Origin: Stagnihabitans sp038231775
GTDB taxonomy: Bacteria; Pseudomonadota; Alphaproteobacteria; Rhodobacterales; Rhodobacteraceae
Length of the DNA: 64,000 bases
Assembly (NCBI GenBank): GCA_038231775.1
Contig: JBBRKS010000002.1
Location: 10,143 to 74,142, forward strand
Reading direction: 5' to 3'
Part shown: piece after piece, positions 8,449 through 17,444 of the stretch
Numbering within the stretch: position 1 is the stretch's first letter
Layout: the number at the start of each line of letters is the position of its first letter
Translations under genes and position numbers: made by a program
Notes under the pieces: model-generated
The model's database searches: none
The model's input: the letters and a program-made list of their open reading frames with translations, nothing else
What the model was told of the DNA's origin: nothing

Positions 8449-9462
8449 ATGAAGTTCAAAGCTGCCGCCCTCATCGGCGCTGCCGCACTGGCACTGGCTG
8501 CGGGTTCCGCTTCCGCTGCTGATCTGGCCTGCCTGATCACCAAGAACGATACCAACCCCTTCTTTGTGAAGATGAAAGAGGGGGCTCAGGCTGCAGCGAG
8601 CGCTGCTGGTCTGGACTTTCAGGCCTATGCAGGTGTCAAGGATGGCGACGCGTCGCCGCAGATCACCGCCGTTGAAAACTGTGTGGCTGCGGGTGCCAAG
8701 GGTATCCTGATCACGCCGTCGAACGATGATGTGGGCCCAGCGCTGAAGGACGCCCGCGCTGCCGGCATCCTGGTCATCTCGCTGGACACGCCGCTGGGCG
8801 ACGCCGAAGCTCAGGACATCACCTTTGCGACCGACAACTTTGAAGCCGGCCTCCTGATTGGCCAGTGGGCCAACAAGACGATGGGCGACAAGGCAGCCAC
8901 CGCCAAGATCGCGATGCTGGACATCAACAAGGACAACATCAGCGTCGACGTTCTGCGCGACACCGGGTTTCTGAAGGGCTTTGGCATTGAAGTGCCGGAT
9001 CTGAAGGTTCTGGCGTCGGAAACCGACCCGCGTGTCGTGGGCCACGAATCGTCGGATGCGTCGCCTGCTGGCGGCCAGAAGGCGATGGAAACGCTGCTGG
9101 CCAAGGACCCGGATATCAACGTGGTCTATACCATCAACGAACCGGCGGCCGAGGGTGCTTATCAGGCGCTGAAAGCGGCTGGCAAGGAAAACCAGGCGAT
9201 CATCGTGTCGGTTGACGGCGGTTGCCCTGGTGTGGCGTCGGTCAAGGCTGGCACAATCGGCGCCACCTCGCAGCAATACCCGCTGCTGATGGCGTCCAAA
9301 GGCATCGAAGCAATCGTTGCCTTTGCCAAGGACGGCACCAAGCCTGCCGTTTCGGACGGTCTGACGTTCTTTAACACCGGCGTGAACCTGATCACGGACA
9401 AGCCGGTTGATGGCGTCACCTCGCTGGACAGCACCAAAGGCACCGAGCTCTGCTGGGGCTGA
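8449..9462 (+). CDS. frcB: Fructose-type ABC transporter periplasmic binding protein
   Basis: The 337-residue protein has a clear Sec signal (MKFKAAALIGAAALALAAG...ASA, cleavage near residue 24). The mature part follows the FrcB pattern (CLITKNDTNPFFVKMKEGA, DASPQITAVENCVAAGAKGI, LDTPL). A strong TTGGGAGGAC site precedes ATG 8449. It binds a sugar, probably fructose, in the periplasm. It heads frcBCAK, and a hairpin in the gap after it may raise its mRNA level over the membrane genes. Other sugars in the ribose-type family cannot be excluded. Confidence 0.9.
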   Translation: MKFKAAALIGAAALALAAGSASAADLACLITKNDTNPFFVKMKEGAQAAASAAGLDFQAYAGVKDGDASPQITAVENCVAAGAKGILITPSNDDVGPALKDARAAGILVISLDTPLGDAEAQDITFATDNFEAGLLIGQWANKTMGDKAATAKIAMLDINKDNISVDVLRDTGFLKGFGIEVPDLKVLASETDPRVVGHESSDASPAGGQKAMETLLAKDPDINVVYTINEPAAEGAYQALKAAGKENQAIIVSVDGGCPGVASVKAGTIGATSQQYPLLMASKGIEAIVAFAKDGTKPAVSDGLTFFNTGVNLITDKPVDGVTSLDSTKGTELCWG

Positions 9463-9490
9463 ACCGTCAATCTGTCTGACTTGATAAACG

Positions 9491-9516
9491 GAAGGGTGGC
9501 TGTACAGTCACCCTTC
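9491..9516 (+). terminator. Intercistronic hairpin between frcB and frcC
   Basis: GAAGGGTG (9491-9498) pairs with CACCCTTC (9509-9516), and the interior contains the palindrome CTGTACAG, giving a long near-perfect hairpin. No T-run follows. Such hairpins behind binding-protein genes commonly stabilise the upstream message or attenuate the permease genes. Confidence 0.5.
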
Positions 9517-9575
9517 TGCATACCGGGGGACCATCCGGTCTTTCAGACGGCCTTTTGGGAGGGGCGCCCGTAAAA

Positions 9576-10655
9576 ATGACCAGTCCAGACACACCAACCA
9601 AGACGATTTCAGACTTTGAGGCCAAGCTTGAACAGGCTGACACCACGGTCGCGCAGTTCGACCGGGATGACAAAACCGCCATAGCCATCGCGCGGGGCTT
9701 CATGCGCGACAATCCGACATTGATCCCGGCTTTGGTGCTGGTCGTGTCGGTGCTGGCCTTTGGCGCCATCGCGCAGAACTTTCTGAAAGCGAGCACGCTG
9801 TCGCTGGTGTTGCAGCAGGTTACGGTGACGGGATTTGTCGCTCTGGCGCAGACGGTGGTGATCCTGACGGCGGGCATCGACCTGTCGGTGGGCGAGATGC
9901 TGCTCTTTTCGTCGCTGGTCATGGGCAATCTGGCGGTCAACAACGGGTTGCCGACGGGGATTGCGATTGCAATCGGAATTGCGGTCGGGACGGCGATGGG
10001 GGCGCTGAACGGGGTGCTGGTCGCGAAGATGAAGCTGCCCCCTTTCATCGTGACGCTGGGGACGCTGTCGATCTATCGCGCGCTGAAGCTGGCCTATTCG
10101 CATTCGGAGTCCATCCGAAACGTGGATATCGAGCAAAAGGCACCTAGCTTGCTGTTTTTTGGCAACAATTTCAAGATGTTGGGGGCGACGGTCACCTTTG
10201 GAATGATCATGTTGCTGATTGCGGCGGCGATCATGTGGTACGTTTTGAACCGAACGGCCTGGGGGCGGCATGTGCATGCCTTGGGCGACGACCCGGACGC
10301 GGCCATGCTGTCGGGCATCGCGGTCGACCGGACGTTGATCTCGGTCTATACCATGGCGGGGCTGATTTGCGGCTTTTCGGCATGGGTGGCGGTGGGAAGG
10401 GTCAAGTCGATCAGCCCCATCGGGTTCGAGACGATCAACCTCGACAGCATCACTGCCGTTGTGATTGGGGGCACCTCTTTGTTTGGAGGACGCGGGTCGA
10501 TTGTGGGGTCGGTACTTGGGGCCATCATCGTGGGCGTGTTTATCACCGGCCTGTCGCTGGCACGGGTTGACAGCTACTGGCAAACCTTTGCCACCGGTTG
10601 CCTTGTCATCATCGCCGTTGCCTTGGATCAATATCTGCGGAGGGCTTCGAAGTGA
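9576..10655 (+). CDS. frcC: Sugar ABC transporter permease, fructose type
   Basis: The 359-residue inner-membrane protein belongs to the ribose/fructose-type (BPD_transp_2) permeases, with about eight to ten hydrophobic segments and the motifs LTAGIDLSVGEML and GGTSLFGGRGS. A cytoplasmic N-terminal extension of about 55 residues precedes the first membrane segment, as in FrcC. ATG 9576 follows a GGGAGGGG site. The stop codon overlaps the GTG start of frcA (GTGA), indicating translational coupling of permease and ATPase. Confidence 0.9.
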   Translation: MTSPDTPTKTISDFEAKLEQADTTVAQFDRDDKTAIAIARGFMRDNPTLIPALVLVVSVLAFGAIAQNFLKASTLSLVLQQVTVTGFVALAQTVVILTAGIDLSVGEMLLFSSLVMGNLAVNNGLPTGIAIAIGIAVGTAMGALNGVLVAKMKLPPFIVTLGTLSIYRALKLAYSHSESIRNVDIEQKAPSLLFFGNNFKMLGATVTFGMIMLLIAAAIMWYVLNRTAWGRHVHALGDDPDAAMLSGIAVDRTLISVYTMAGLICGFSAWVAVGRVKSISPIGFETINLDSITAVVIGGTSLFGGRGSIVGSVLGAIIVGVFITGLSLARVDSYWQTFATGCLVIIAVALDQYLRRASK

Positions 10656-11443
10656 CTCATCCTGACGTGACCCCGGTTATCAAAGCCCGTGGCCTGATGA
10701 AGCGGTATGGCACCGTGGTCGCCATGAACGGCGCGGATTTTGACCTGTATCCGGGTGAAATCCTTGGCGTGATCGGTGACAACGGGGCGGGCAAATCCAC
10801 CCTGATCAAGGCGTTGTCAGGGGCAGTCACCCCCGACCACGGCACGATGGAGCTGGAGGGCAAGGAGGTTCACTTCCGCCGCCCCGATGATGCCCGCGCT
10901 TTGGGGATCGAAACGGTGTACCAGAACCTTGCCATGTCGCCCGCCTTGTCGATTGCGGACAACATGTTTCTGGGACGTGAATGGCGCAAACCGGGTTTCC
11001 TTGGGTCTGTGCTGCGAATGACCGACCGCACAAGGATGAACGAGTTTGCCCGGGCCAAACTGTCGGAACTGGGGCTGATGACCATTCAGAACATCGACCA
11101 GGCGGTTGAGACTTTGTCAGGCGGCCAGCGTAAGGGGGTGGCTGTGGCGCGTGCGGCGGCCTTTGGGTCAAAGGTCGTGATCCTGGACGAACCTACGGCG
11201 GCACTTGGCGTCAAGGAAAGCCGCCGGGTGCTGGACCTGATCAAGGACGTGCGCAACCGGGGCATCCCGATCATCCTGATCAGCCACAACATGCCGCATG
11301 TTTTTGAAATCTGCGACCGTGTGCACGTTCACCGGCTGGGCCGTCGTTTGTGCGTCATCGACCCCAAGCAGCATTCGATGTCGGATGCTGTGGCCTATAT
11401 GACCGGTGCCAAGCTGCCTGACGACCTGAACGAGGCTGCATGA
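10652..11443 (+). CDS. frcA: Sugar ABC transporter ATP-binding protein, fructose type
   Basis: The 263-residue protein has Walker A GDNGAGKST (about 42-50), signature LSGGQ (155-159) and Walker B VVILDEP (Asp179, Glu180). It is a single ABC domain, like FrcA and unlike the double-domain RbsA/MglA. The GTG start at 10652 overlaps the frcC stop and has a GGAGG site inside frcC. It powers sugar import with FrcB and FrcC. Its stop codon overlaps the frcK start by 4 bases. Confidence 0.92.
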   Translation: MTHPDVTPVIKARGLMKRYGTVVAMNGADFDLYPGEILGVIGDNGAGKSTLIKALSGAVTPDHGTMELEGKEVHFRRPDDARALGIETVYQNLAMSPALSIADNMFLGREWRKPGFLGSVLRMTDRTRMNEFARAKLSELGLMTIQNIDQAVETLSGGQRKGVAVARAAAFGSKVVILDEPTAALGVKESRRVLDLIKDVRNRGIPIILISHNMPHVFEICDRVHVHRLGRRLCVIDPKQHSMSDAVAYMTGAKLPDDLNEAA

Positions 11444-12051
11444 CCTCGTCTGAACTGGCAACCGATATCCGCCGTAGGGCGGCTGATGTGCAGGGGCGGT
11501 TCATTGTCGCCCTTGCCGGTCCACCAGGTGCCGGAAAATCGACTTTGGCCGGAAAGCTGGTGGATGCCTTGGGAAAAGACGCCCGCGTCGTCCCGATGGA
11601 TGGCTTTCATTTCGACGATGCCATCCTGAACGCCCGGGGCCAGCGCAACCGCAAGGGCGCGCCAGAGACTTTTGACGTGGCAGGCTACCGCCATCTTCTG
11701 TCGCGCCTGCGGGATGAGGACGAGGTGGCCATCCCGGTTTTTGACCGCGCTTTGGAACTGTCACGTGGATCGGCCGATCTGGTGACGGCGCAGCACCGCA
11801 TTCTGGTGGCGGAAGGCAACTACGTGCTTTTGAACGAAGCGCCGTGGACCGGTCTTGCAGACTTTTTTGACATGACCGTGATGATTGATGTCGCTCAATC
11901 CGAACTCGACCGCAGGCTGCTGGACCGCTGGGCGTTTTACGGCAAGACGCCCGAGGCTGCGCGCGCGTGGATTGACGGCAATGACATGCCCAACATCCGC
12001 CGGGTCACGCAAGGGTCGCGCAAGGCCGATATCACAGTGCAGTGGAGGTGA
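11440..12051 (+). CDS. frcK: FrcK-like P-loop kinase of the fructose operon
   Basis: The 203-residue protein has a P-loop GPPGAGKST (27-35), the MDGFHFDD segment of uridine/pantothenate-kinase-like proteins and a lid region RWAFYGKTPEAA. It starts in an ATGA overlap with frcA. Rhizobial frcBCAK carries the same kinase-like gene fourth. Its role as a sugar or nucleoside kinase is inferred from the fold and has not been read from substrate residues. The stop codon abuts the stop codon of the convergent DMT transporter gene with no gap. Confidence 0.82.
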   Translation: MTSSELATDIRRRAADVQGRFIVALAGPPGAGKSTLAGKLVDALGKDARVVPMDGFHFDDAILNARGQRNRKGAPETFDVAGYRHLLSRLRDEDEVAIPVFDRALELSRGSADLVTAQHRILVAEGNYVLLNEAPWTGLADFFDMTVMIDVAQSELDRRLLDRWAFYGKTPEAARAWIDGNDMPNIRRVTQGSRKADITVQWR

Positions 12052-12984
12052 TCAGGGTGTCATGGCGGTGCGGGCCTTCGCACGCTCCAGCCCCAGCTGG
12101 CGTTCGCGCCAGATGATCAGGATGCCAGCCAAGACCACCAAAGCGGCACCTGACAGCATGGTCCCGGTTGGCACCTCGCGAAAGATGAAAAACCCGATGC
12201 CCAGTGAAAAGATCATCGAGGCATAGTCGAAAGGGGCGACCAGCGATGCGTCGGCTTCGCGGTAGCTGGAGGTCAGCAGAATCTGCCCGACCCCGCCCAG
12301 AATGCCGCAGCCGACCAGCAAAGCCGCCTGGAAAAAGGTGGGCCAGACCCAGCCGAACGGAATCGTGGCCAGCGACAAGACAGTGGCGGTCAGGGAAAAG
12401 TAGAAAACGATGGCCGTGGTGGATTCGACCAGCACCAGTTTTCGCACGAAAACCTGCGCCAATGCGGCGAAAACCGCGCTTCCCAGCACCACCATCGCGC
12501 CAAACGCCTCACGCGAGCCTGCGGTGGGGCCGACCGACAGGCGCGGGCTAAGGACGATCATCACGCCGACCAGACCAAGGGCGACCGAAGCCATCCGAAA
12601 CTTCCGGACATCTTCGCCCAGAAACATCGCGGCCAGAATGACCACCAGCAAGGGTGAGGCATAGCTGATCGCCGTCACCTCTGGCAGGGGCAGGTAAGAC
12701 AAGCCAGCAAAGCCCAGACCCATGGCAAGCGTGCCCATCAACCCGCGCCAGACATGCCCCAAAGGCGCTTTGGCGCGAAATCCGGTGGCCAACTGGCCTT
12801 GCACCGCCAGCCACACCACGATGACAGGAATGGCAAAGGCTGACCGGAAAAAGACCGCCTCGCCCGCCGGGACATCAGCCGCCTTGATCAACGATTGCAT
12901 GACGATGAAGACCAGCACTGAGGCCAGTTTCAGAAGGATTCCGCGCAGGGGCCGGGAAAAGGGCAGGTCGGGCGTATCAGGCAT
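12052..12984 (-). CDS. DMT-superfamily (EamA) transporter
   Basis: The 310-residue membrane protein has about ten hydrophobic segments in two EamA repeats (GLSYLPLPEVTAISYASPLLVVILAAMFLGEDV in the first half, and the SYREADASLVAPFDYASMIFSLGIGF region in the second). EamA proteins export or import metabolites; the substrate is unknown. ATG 12984 is chosen because the sequence before it is not hydrophobic and a weak CAGGTG site precedes it. It converges with frcK and is divergent from adenine deaminase. Confidence 0.85.
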   Translation of the reverse strand: MPDTPDLPFSRPLRGILLKLASVLVFIVMQSLIKAADVPAGEAVFFRSAFAIPVIVVWLAVQGQLATGFRAKAPLGHVWRGLMGTLAMGLGFAGLSYLPLPEVTAISYASPLLVVILAAMFLGEDVRKFRMASVALGLVGVMIVLSPRLSVGPTAGSREAFGAMVVLGSAVFAALAQVFVRKLVLVESTTAIVFYFSLTATVLSLATIPFGWVWPTFFQAALLVGCGILGGVGQILLTSSYREADASLVAPFDYASMIFSLGIGFFIFREVPTGTMLSGAALVVLAGILIIWRERQLGLERAKARTAMTP

Positions 12985-13079
12985 GGCGCACCTGACCACT
13001 GGCACGCGGGGCCTGCAAGGGCGCAAAGCACTGGACGGCGCTGGTCATCTGCGCTTTCCTGACGGAAATGGAGACTGCC

Positions 13080-14780
13080 ATGACCCAAAGCCCGCTTTCC
13101 GCCCGCATCGAACAAGGCCGCGGTCTGGTGCCTGCCGACCTTGTGCTGAAAGGGGCCAGAGTGCTGGATCTGGTGACCGGCGAATTGGTAGCCACTGACG
13201 TGGCCATTTGTGGCGATACGATTGTCGGGGTGTTTGGCGACTATTCGGGCCGGGAAGAGATGGATTTCACCGGCAGGATTCTGGTGCCGGGGTTCATTGA
13301 CACCCACCTGCACATCGAATCCTCGCTAGTGACACCGTTTGAATTTGACCGCTGCGTGACGCCGCACGGTGTGACCACGGCGATCTGCGACCCGCATGAG
13401 ATTGCAAATGTCTGTGGCTTGATGGGGATTCAGTATTTCCTAGATGCCGCCCCCTGTCTGCTGATGGACCTGCGCGTCAACCTCTCGTCCTGCGTGCCCT
13501 CGACCCATATGGAGACCACCGGGGCGCGGCTGGAGGCGGCGGATATCGTGCCCTTGATGAACCACCCAAGGGTGATCGGTCTGGCAGAGTTCATGAACTA
13601 TCCCGGCGTGTTGAATCAGGACCCCGGCTGCATGGCCAAACTGCAGGCCTTTGAAGGGCGCCACATCGACGGACATGCGCCCTTGCTGTCGGGTAACGAT
13701 CTGAACGGATATATTTCAGCCGGTATCCGGACCGAACACGAGGCGACATCTTATGCCGAGGGTTTGGAAAAGCTGCGCAAGGGGATGCGGGTTTTGATCC
13801 GCGAGGGGTCGGTTTCCAAGGATTTGCACGCGCTGGTCGGGCTTTTGACCGAACGGCACGCCCCCTATCTGTGTTTTTGCACCGATGATCGCAACCCTTT
13901 GGATATCGGCGAACAGGGCCATCTGGACTATATCATCCGCACGGCGATTGATTTGGGCGCGCCGCCGCTTGCGGTATACCGGGCGGCCAGTCTGTCGGCG
14001 GCAGAGGCGTTTGGCCTGAAGGATCGCGGGCTGATCGCGCCGGGCAAGCGGGCGGATATTGCGGTGATTGACACCTTGGAAAGCTGCCGGGTCGCAGCGG
14101 TTTTCGCCGGTGGCAGGCTGGTCACCGATGCGGCCTTTGCAGCCCGTAAAACGGTTACGCCTGTGGCGCGGCATTCGGTCAAAGCGCCGAAAGTTCAGGG
14201 CAGCCAGTTCCGGACAGGGGGAAACCGGGTTGATACGCCTGTGATCGGGGTCATTCCGGGCAAGATCATCACAGCGCATCTGACCTATCAGATCCCGCCG
14301 GTCGATGGCGACAAAAGGCCGGACATCACCCGCGATCTGGTGAAGATTGCCGTGATTGAACGGCACGGGATCAATGGGAATTTGGCGACTGGGTTTGTGA
14401 AAGGCTTTGGGCTGCAACGCGGGGCGATCGGCTCGACCATTTGCCATGACCACCACAATATCGCGGTCGTGGGGGCCAACTATGATGACATGGCGATGGC
14501 CGCCAATCGGCTGGGGGAAATCGAGGGCGGCTTTGTTGTCGTGGAAAACGGGCGGGTTCTGGCCGAAATTCCGCTGCCGCTGGCGGGCTTGATGAGTTTG
14601 GGGAGTTTTGAAGAGGTGCGCGAGGCGCTGGTCAAACTGCGGGCGGCTGCGGCCTCACTTGGTGTCGTGCTGGAGGAGCCGTTCCTGCAACTGGCTTTTC
14701 TGTGCCTGCCGGTGATCCCGCATCTGAAAATCACCGATCATGGGATCGTCGATGTCGACAAGTTTGAGGTTATGCCGTGA
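13080..14780 (+). CDS. ade: Adenine deaminase
   Basis: The 566-residue amidohydrolase carries HLHIESS (His76, His78, Glu80), a CDPHEIANVCG segment, HAPLLSG, the TEHEAT motif and a CTDDRNP motif, plus the C-terminal ISNHDH-like region (CHDHHNIAVVG) specific to Ade. It converts adenine to hypoxanthine and ammonia in the cytoplasm for purine salvage. A TGGAGA site precedes ATG 13080. It may cooperate with the purine nucleoside phosphorylase at 29.1-29.8 kb and PurH, but they are not in one operon. It is followed by a palindrome-rich AT-rich gap. Confidence 0.93.
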   Translation: MTQSPLSARIEQGRGLVPADLVLKGARVLDLVTGELVATDVAICGDTIVGVFGDYSGREEMDFTGRILVPGFIDTHLHIESSLVTPFEFDRCVTPHGVTTAICDPHEIANVCGLMGIQYFLDAAPCLLMDLRVNLSSCVPSTHMETTGARLEAADIVPLMNHPRVIGLAEFMNYPGVLNQDPGCMAKLQAFEGRHIDGHAPLLSGNDLNGYISAGIRTEHEATSYAEGLEKLRKGMRVLIREGSVSKDLHALVGLLTERHAPYLCFCTDDRNPLDIGEQGHLDYIIRTAIDLGAPPLAVYRAASLSAAEAFGLKDRGLIAPGKRADIAVIDTLESCRVAAVFAGGRLVTDAAFAARKTVTPVARHSVKAPKVQGSQFRTGGNRVDTPVIGVIPGKIITAHLTYQIPPVDGDKRPDITRDLVKIAVIERHGINGNLATGFVKGFGLQRGAIGSTICHDHHNIAVVGANYDDMAMAANRLGEIEGGFVVVENGRVLAEIPLPLAGLMSLGSFEEVREALVKLRAAAASLGVVLEEPFLQLAFLCLPVIPHLKITDHGIVDVDKFEVMP

Positions 14781-14786
14781 AATCCA

Positions 14787-14844
14787 TGTGATATCACACG
14801 GGATAACACGCGTGTTATTGTTGGTAAGATACTGTTATATAACA
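14787..14844. repeat. Cluster of three palindromes including 16-bp palindrome copy 2
   Basis: TGTGATATCACA (14787-14798), ATAACACGCGTGTTAT (14803-14818) and TGTTATATAACA (14833-14844) are each perfect palindromes within 58 bases. The middle one is identical to 6434-6449, and the last reuses its ATAACA/TGTTAT halves in the opposite order. They start 7 bases after the ade stop, about 300 bases before the saccharopine dehydrogenase pair. The rest of the gap (14845-15144) holds an A/T-rich run and no gene that I can see. Confidence 0.65.
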
Positions 14845-15144
14845 AAATTCGAAAAAATATTTACCTTTTGTTAACCCGCGTAACACAGGTGGAACGTTGC
14901 GCCGGGGTCCGGATACTGGGCTGCGAAGTTCGGGAATAGGGCGTGATCTGGTTTGGGAAACGCTTGCAAAGCGGGATAGGCAGGCCGCCAAACGCGGCTT
15001 GGTCTGTGGGTCAGCGGTTTAGATTGCCCTCAAACCCTGATCCCACCGGCCATGGGTCCCTGCGCTACAACTTCAACCCCATCCACCGCCGGGGACTGGT
15101 CTGTCGCGCGCACTCTGATAGGTAGGGGCAAAATGGAGGTTGCC

Positions 15145-16194
15145 ATGGTGCATCTTTGGGTCAGGGCCGAGCAGCGGGCGCATGAAGAGCGGGTGGGGCT
15201 GACGCCGGAGGGGGCTGCCGCACTTTTGGCGGCGGGCATTCGGGTTTCGGTTGAGGAAAGCCATGTGCGCGCCATTCCGATTGACGGCTATCTGCGCGCC
15301 GGATGCGAGATTGTCGCCGAGAATTCCTGGCCCTTCGCGCCACCTGATGCGATTGTATTTGGCCTGAAAGAATTGCCAGAGGATGGCACGCCACTGACGC
15401 ACCGGCACATCATGTTTGGCCATGCCTTCAAGGGGCAGCCTGCAGGGCAGGTTTTGCTGGAACGCTTCAAGGCGGGCGGCGGGTGCCTTTATGATCTGGA
15501 ATATCTGGTGGGTGAGGATGGCCGCCGGGTTGCGGCGTTTGGCTATTGGGCGGGCTATGCCGGGGCGGCTGTCAGCCTGAAGTGCTGGGCCGCACAGCAG
15601 AGCGGCGAGATTTGCGGTCCCGTCGCAGTCTATGCCGGCAAGGCGGAATTGCTGGCCGATCTGCGGGCAGAACTGGCTGGGTTCGGGCGGCCCAATGCGT
15701 TGATTATTGGCGCTTTGGGGCGGGTCGGCACGGGCGCTGCGGATTTGCTGACGGCTTTGGACTGCGCTGTGACCAAGTGGGACATGGCAGAGACGGCGAG
15801 CGGCGGGCCGTTTCCGCAAGTGCTGGCCCATGAGATTTTCCTGAACTACATCCTTGCGCGGCCGGGGTGTCCGGTGTTTGTGCCCGCCAGTGCCAAGACC
15901 GATGCGCGCAAGTTGACGGTGATCGGGGATATTGCGTGCGACCCGACCTCGGACTTTTCGCCCATCAAGGTCTATGACCGGGCGACGGATTGGGATGCGC
16001 CGGCCTTGCGGGTCGCCGATAAACCACCTTTGGATGTGACAGCGATTGACAACCTGCCCTCGTTGATGCCGGTGGAATCGTCGCAGGACTATGCGGGGCA
16101 ACTGTTGGCGTCGCTTCTGACGCTGGGTCAGTTGGATCAGGGCGTCTGGGGTCGGGCCAAAGCGGAATATAAGCGCCATCTGGCGTTTGTCTGA
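15145..16194 (+). CDS. Saccharopine dehydrogenase, L-lysine side (LYS1-type)
   Basis: The 349-residue protein matches the LYS1/LKR type: RAEQRAHEERVGLTPEGA at the N-terminus, the catalytic pair Lys75 (GLKELPED) and His93 (FGHAFKG), then GCLYDLEYL. It interconverts lysine plus 2-oxoglutarate with saccharopine. TGGAGG precedes ATG 15145. The second enzyme (16205-17347) follows 10 bases later. In marine alphaproteobacteria a similar pair is linked to lysine catabolism through saccharopine; the direction here is inferred. Confidence 0.85.
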   Translation: MVHLWVRAEQRAHEERVGLTPEGAAALLAAGIRVSVEESHVRAIPIDGYLRAGCEIVAENSWPFAPPDAIVFGLKELPEDGTPLTHRHIMFGHAFKGQPAGQVLLERFKAGGGCLYDLEYLVGEDGRRVAAFGYWAGYAGAAVSLKCWAAQQSGEICGPVAVYAGKAELLADLRAELAGFGRPNALIIGALGRVGTGAADLLTALDCAVTKWDMAETASGGPFPQVLAHEIFLNYILARPGCPVFVPASAKTDARKLTVIGDIACDPTSDFSPIKVYDRATDWDAPALRVADKPPLDVTAIDNLPSLMPVESSQDYAGQLLASLLTLGQLDQGVWGRAKAEYKRHLAFV

Positions 16195-16204
16195 GGGGGA
16201 CAGG

Positions 16205-17347
16205 ATGACGATACATTGGTGTGGAACGGGGCTGTCATCAGCGCCGGGGTTGCGGCGGCTGATCGGGTTAGGCCTGCCGGTGGTGGTGTGGAACCGCACG
16301 GTCGACAAGGCGTTTGAGGCGGTTGGCGACATCACGCAAGACATCCGGCCCTATTCACTGGAGGCGTTGACGGCGGCATTGCAGCCCGGCGATGTGGCGA
16401 TTTCAATGCTGACGGCAGAGCATCATGTTCCCATCGCAAAGGCGTGTCTTGCGGTTGGGGCGAACTTTGTAAGCTCGTCCTACATCGCGCCGGAGATGCG
16501 GGCGCTGGATGCCGAGTTCAAGGCCAAGGGGTTGGTTTCCATCAACGAATGCGGGCTTGATCCGGGGATTGACCATCTGATGGCGCATGATCTGGTGGCG
16601 CGGTATCGGGCCAGCAAGGGGTATGACCCGAAGAATGTGCTGAGTTTCGTATCGTATTGTGGCGGGGTGCCGAAGATACCGAACCCGTTCCGCTACAAGT
16701 TTTCATGGGCGCCGTTAGGGGTGTTGAAGGCGTTGCGCTCTCCATCCCGCAGTTTGCGGAACTTTGACGAGTTCAGGACGGCGCGGCCCTGGGATGCGAT
16801 CACGTCCTATGACGCGCCCTTGCCGACGCCCGAAAGTTTTGAGGTGTATCCGAACCGGGATTCCTATCCGTTCATGGAGGATTACCGGTTTGATCCGGCC
16901 TGGAAGGTCCGGGATTTTGTGCGGGGCACGATTCGGCTGAACGGCTGGGAAGCGGCCTGGACGCCGGTGTTCCGTGAGATTGAAACGTTAAGCGGACCCG
17001 AAGGCGATGCGCGGCTGGCCGAGATGGCGGCAGAGTTCGTCCGCGAAAACTCTTACGCGCCCGGAGAGCCGGACCGTGTTGTGCTGTTCGTGTCCTTGAA
17101 GGCAGAGCAGGACGGCAAGATCATGTTCCATGAGACGTGGTCGATGGATGCCTGGGGCGATGCCAAGGGCACGGCGATGGCGCGGCTGGTGTCGCTGCCG
17201 GTGTCGTTTGCGGTGGAATCGCTGCTGGCGGGTGAGATTGCGCCGGGCGTGCATCCGGCCCCGCATGATCCGAAGTTGTACACCAAATGGTTGGGTCAGG
17301 TTAAAGGTCTGGCACAATATATGGAACGTTTGGACCATACCGCGTAA
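16205..17347 (+). CDS. Saccharopine dehydrogenase, glutamate side (LYS9/SDH-type)
   Basis: The 380-residue protein has a short Rossmann start (WCGTGLSSAPGLRRL), the NECGLDPGIDHLMAHDL motif diagnostic of the LYS9/SDH family, and a SYCGGVPKIPNPFRYKFSWAP segment. It interconverts saccharopine with aminoadipate semialdehyde and glutamate. The N-terminal glycine motif is GxGxxxxxG, slightly irregular. GGGGGACAGG precedes ATG 16205. With the gene just upstream it completes the two-step saccharopine route. A hairpin follows at 17357-17389. Confidence 0.85.
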   Translation: MTIHWCGTGLSSAPGLRRLIGLGLPVVVWNRTVDKAFEAVGDITQDIRPYSLEALTAALQPGDVAISMLTAEHHVPIAKACLAVGANFVSSSYIAPEMRALDAEFKAKGLVSINECGLDPGIDHLMAHDLVARYRASKGYDPKNVLSFVSYCGGVPKIPNPFRYKFSWAPLGVLKALRSPSRSLRNFDEFRTARPWDAITSYDAPLPTPESFEVYPNRDSYPFMEDYRFDPAWKVRDFVRGTIRLNGWEAAWTPVFREIETLSGPEGDARLAEMAAEFVRENSYAPGEPDRVVLFVSLKAEQDGKIMFHETWSMDAWGDAKGTAMARLVSLPVSFAVESLLAGEIAPGVHPAPHDPKLYTKWLGQVKGLAQYMERLDHTA

Positions 17348-17356
17348 AACGGCCCT

Positions 17357-17389
17357 AGCCCCCTGCGCCCGGTGACAGGGTGGGGGGCT
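17357..17389 (+). terminator. Possible terminator after the saccharopine pair
   Basis: AGCCCCC (17357-17363) pairs with GGGGGCT (17383-17389), with an inner CCTG/CAGG extension, followed by a very short T-tract. It lies 10 bases after the stop codon. Confidence 0.4.
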
Positions 17390-17444
17390 TTCGGTATGCT
17401 TGCCCCCAATGGCCCCGCAAAGTGGGCGAGCAGGGCGGAGCAGG

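Noticed and set aside
15073..16344. 423-residue minus-strand frame opposite the saccharopine dehydrogenase gene
   Set aside because: Antisense to a gene with catalytic residues; composition is not protein-like.
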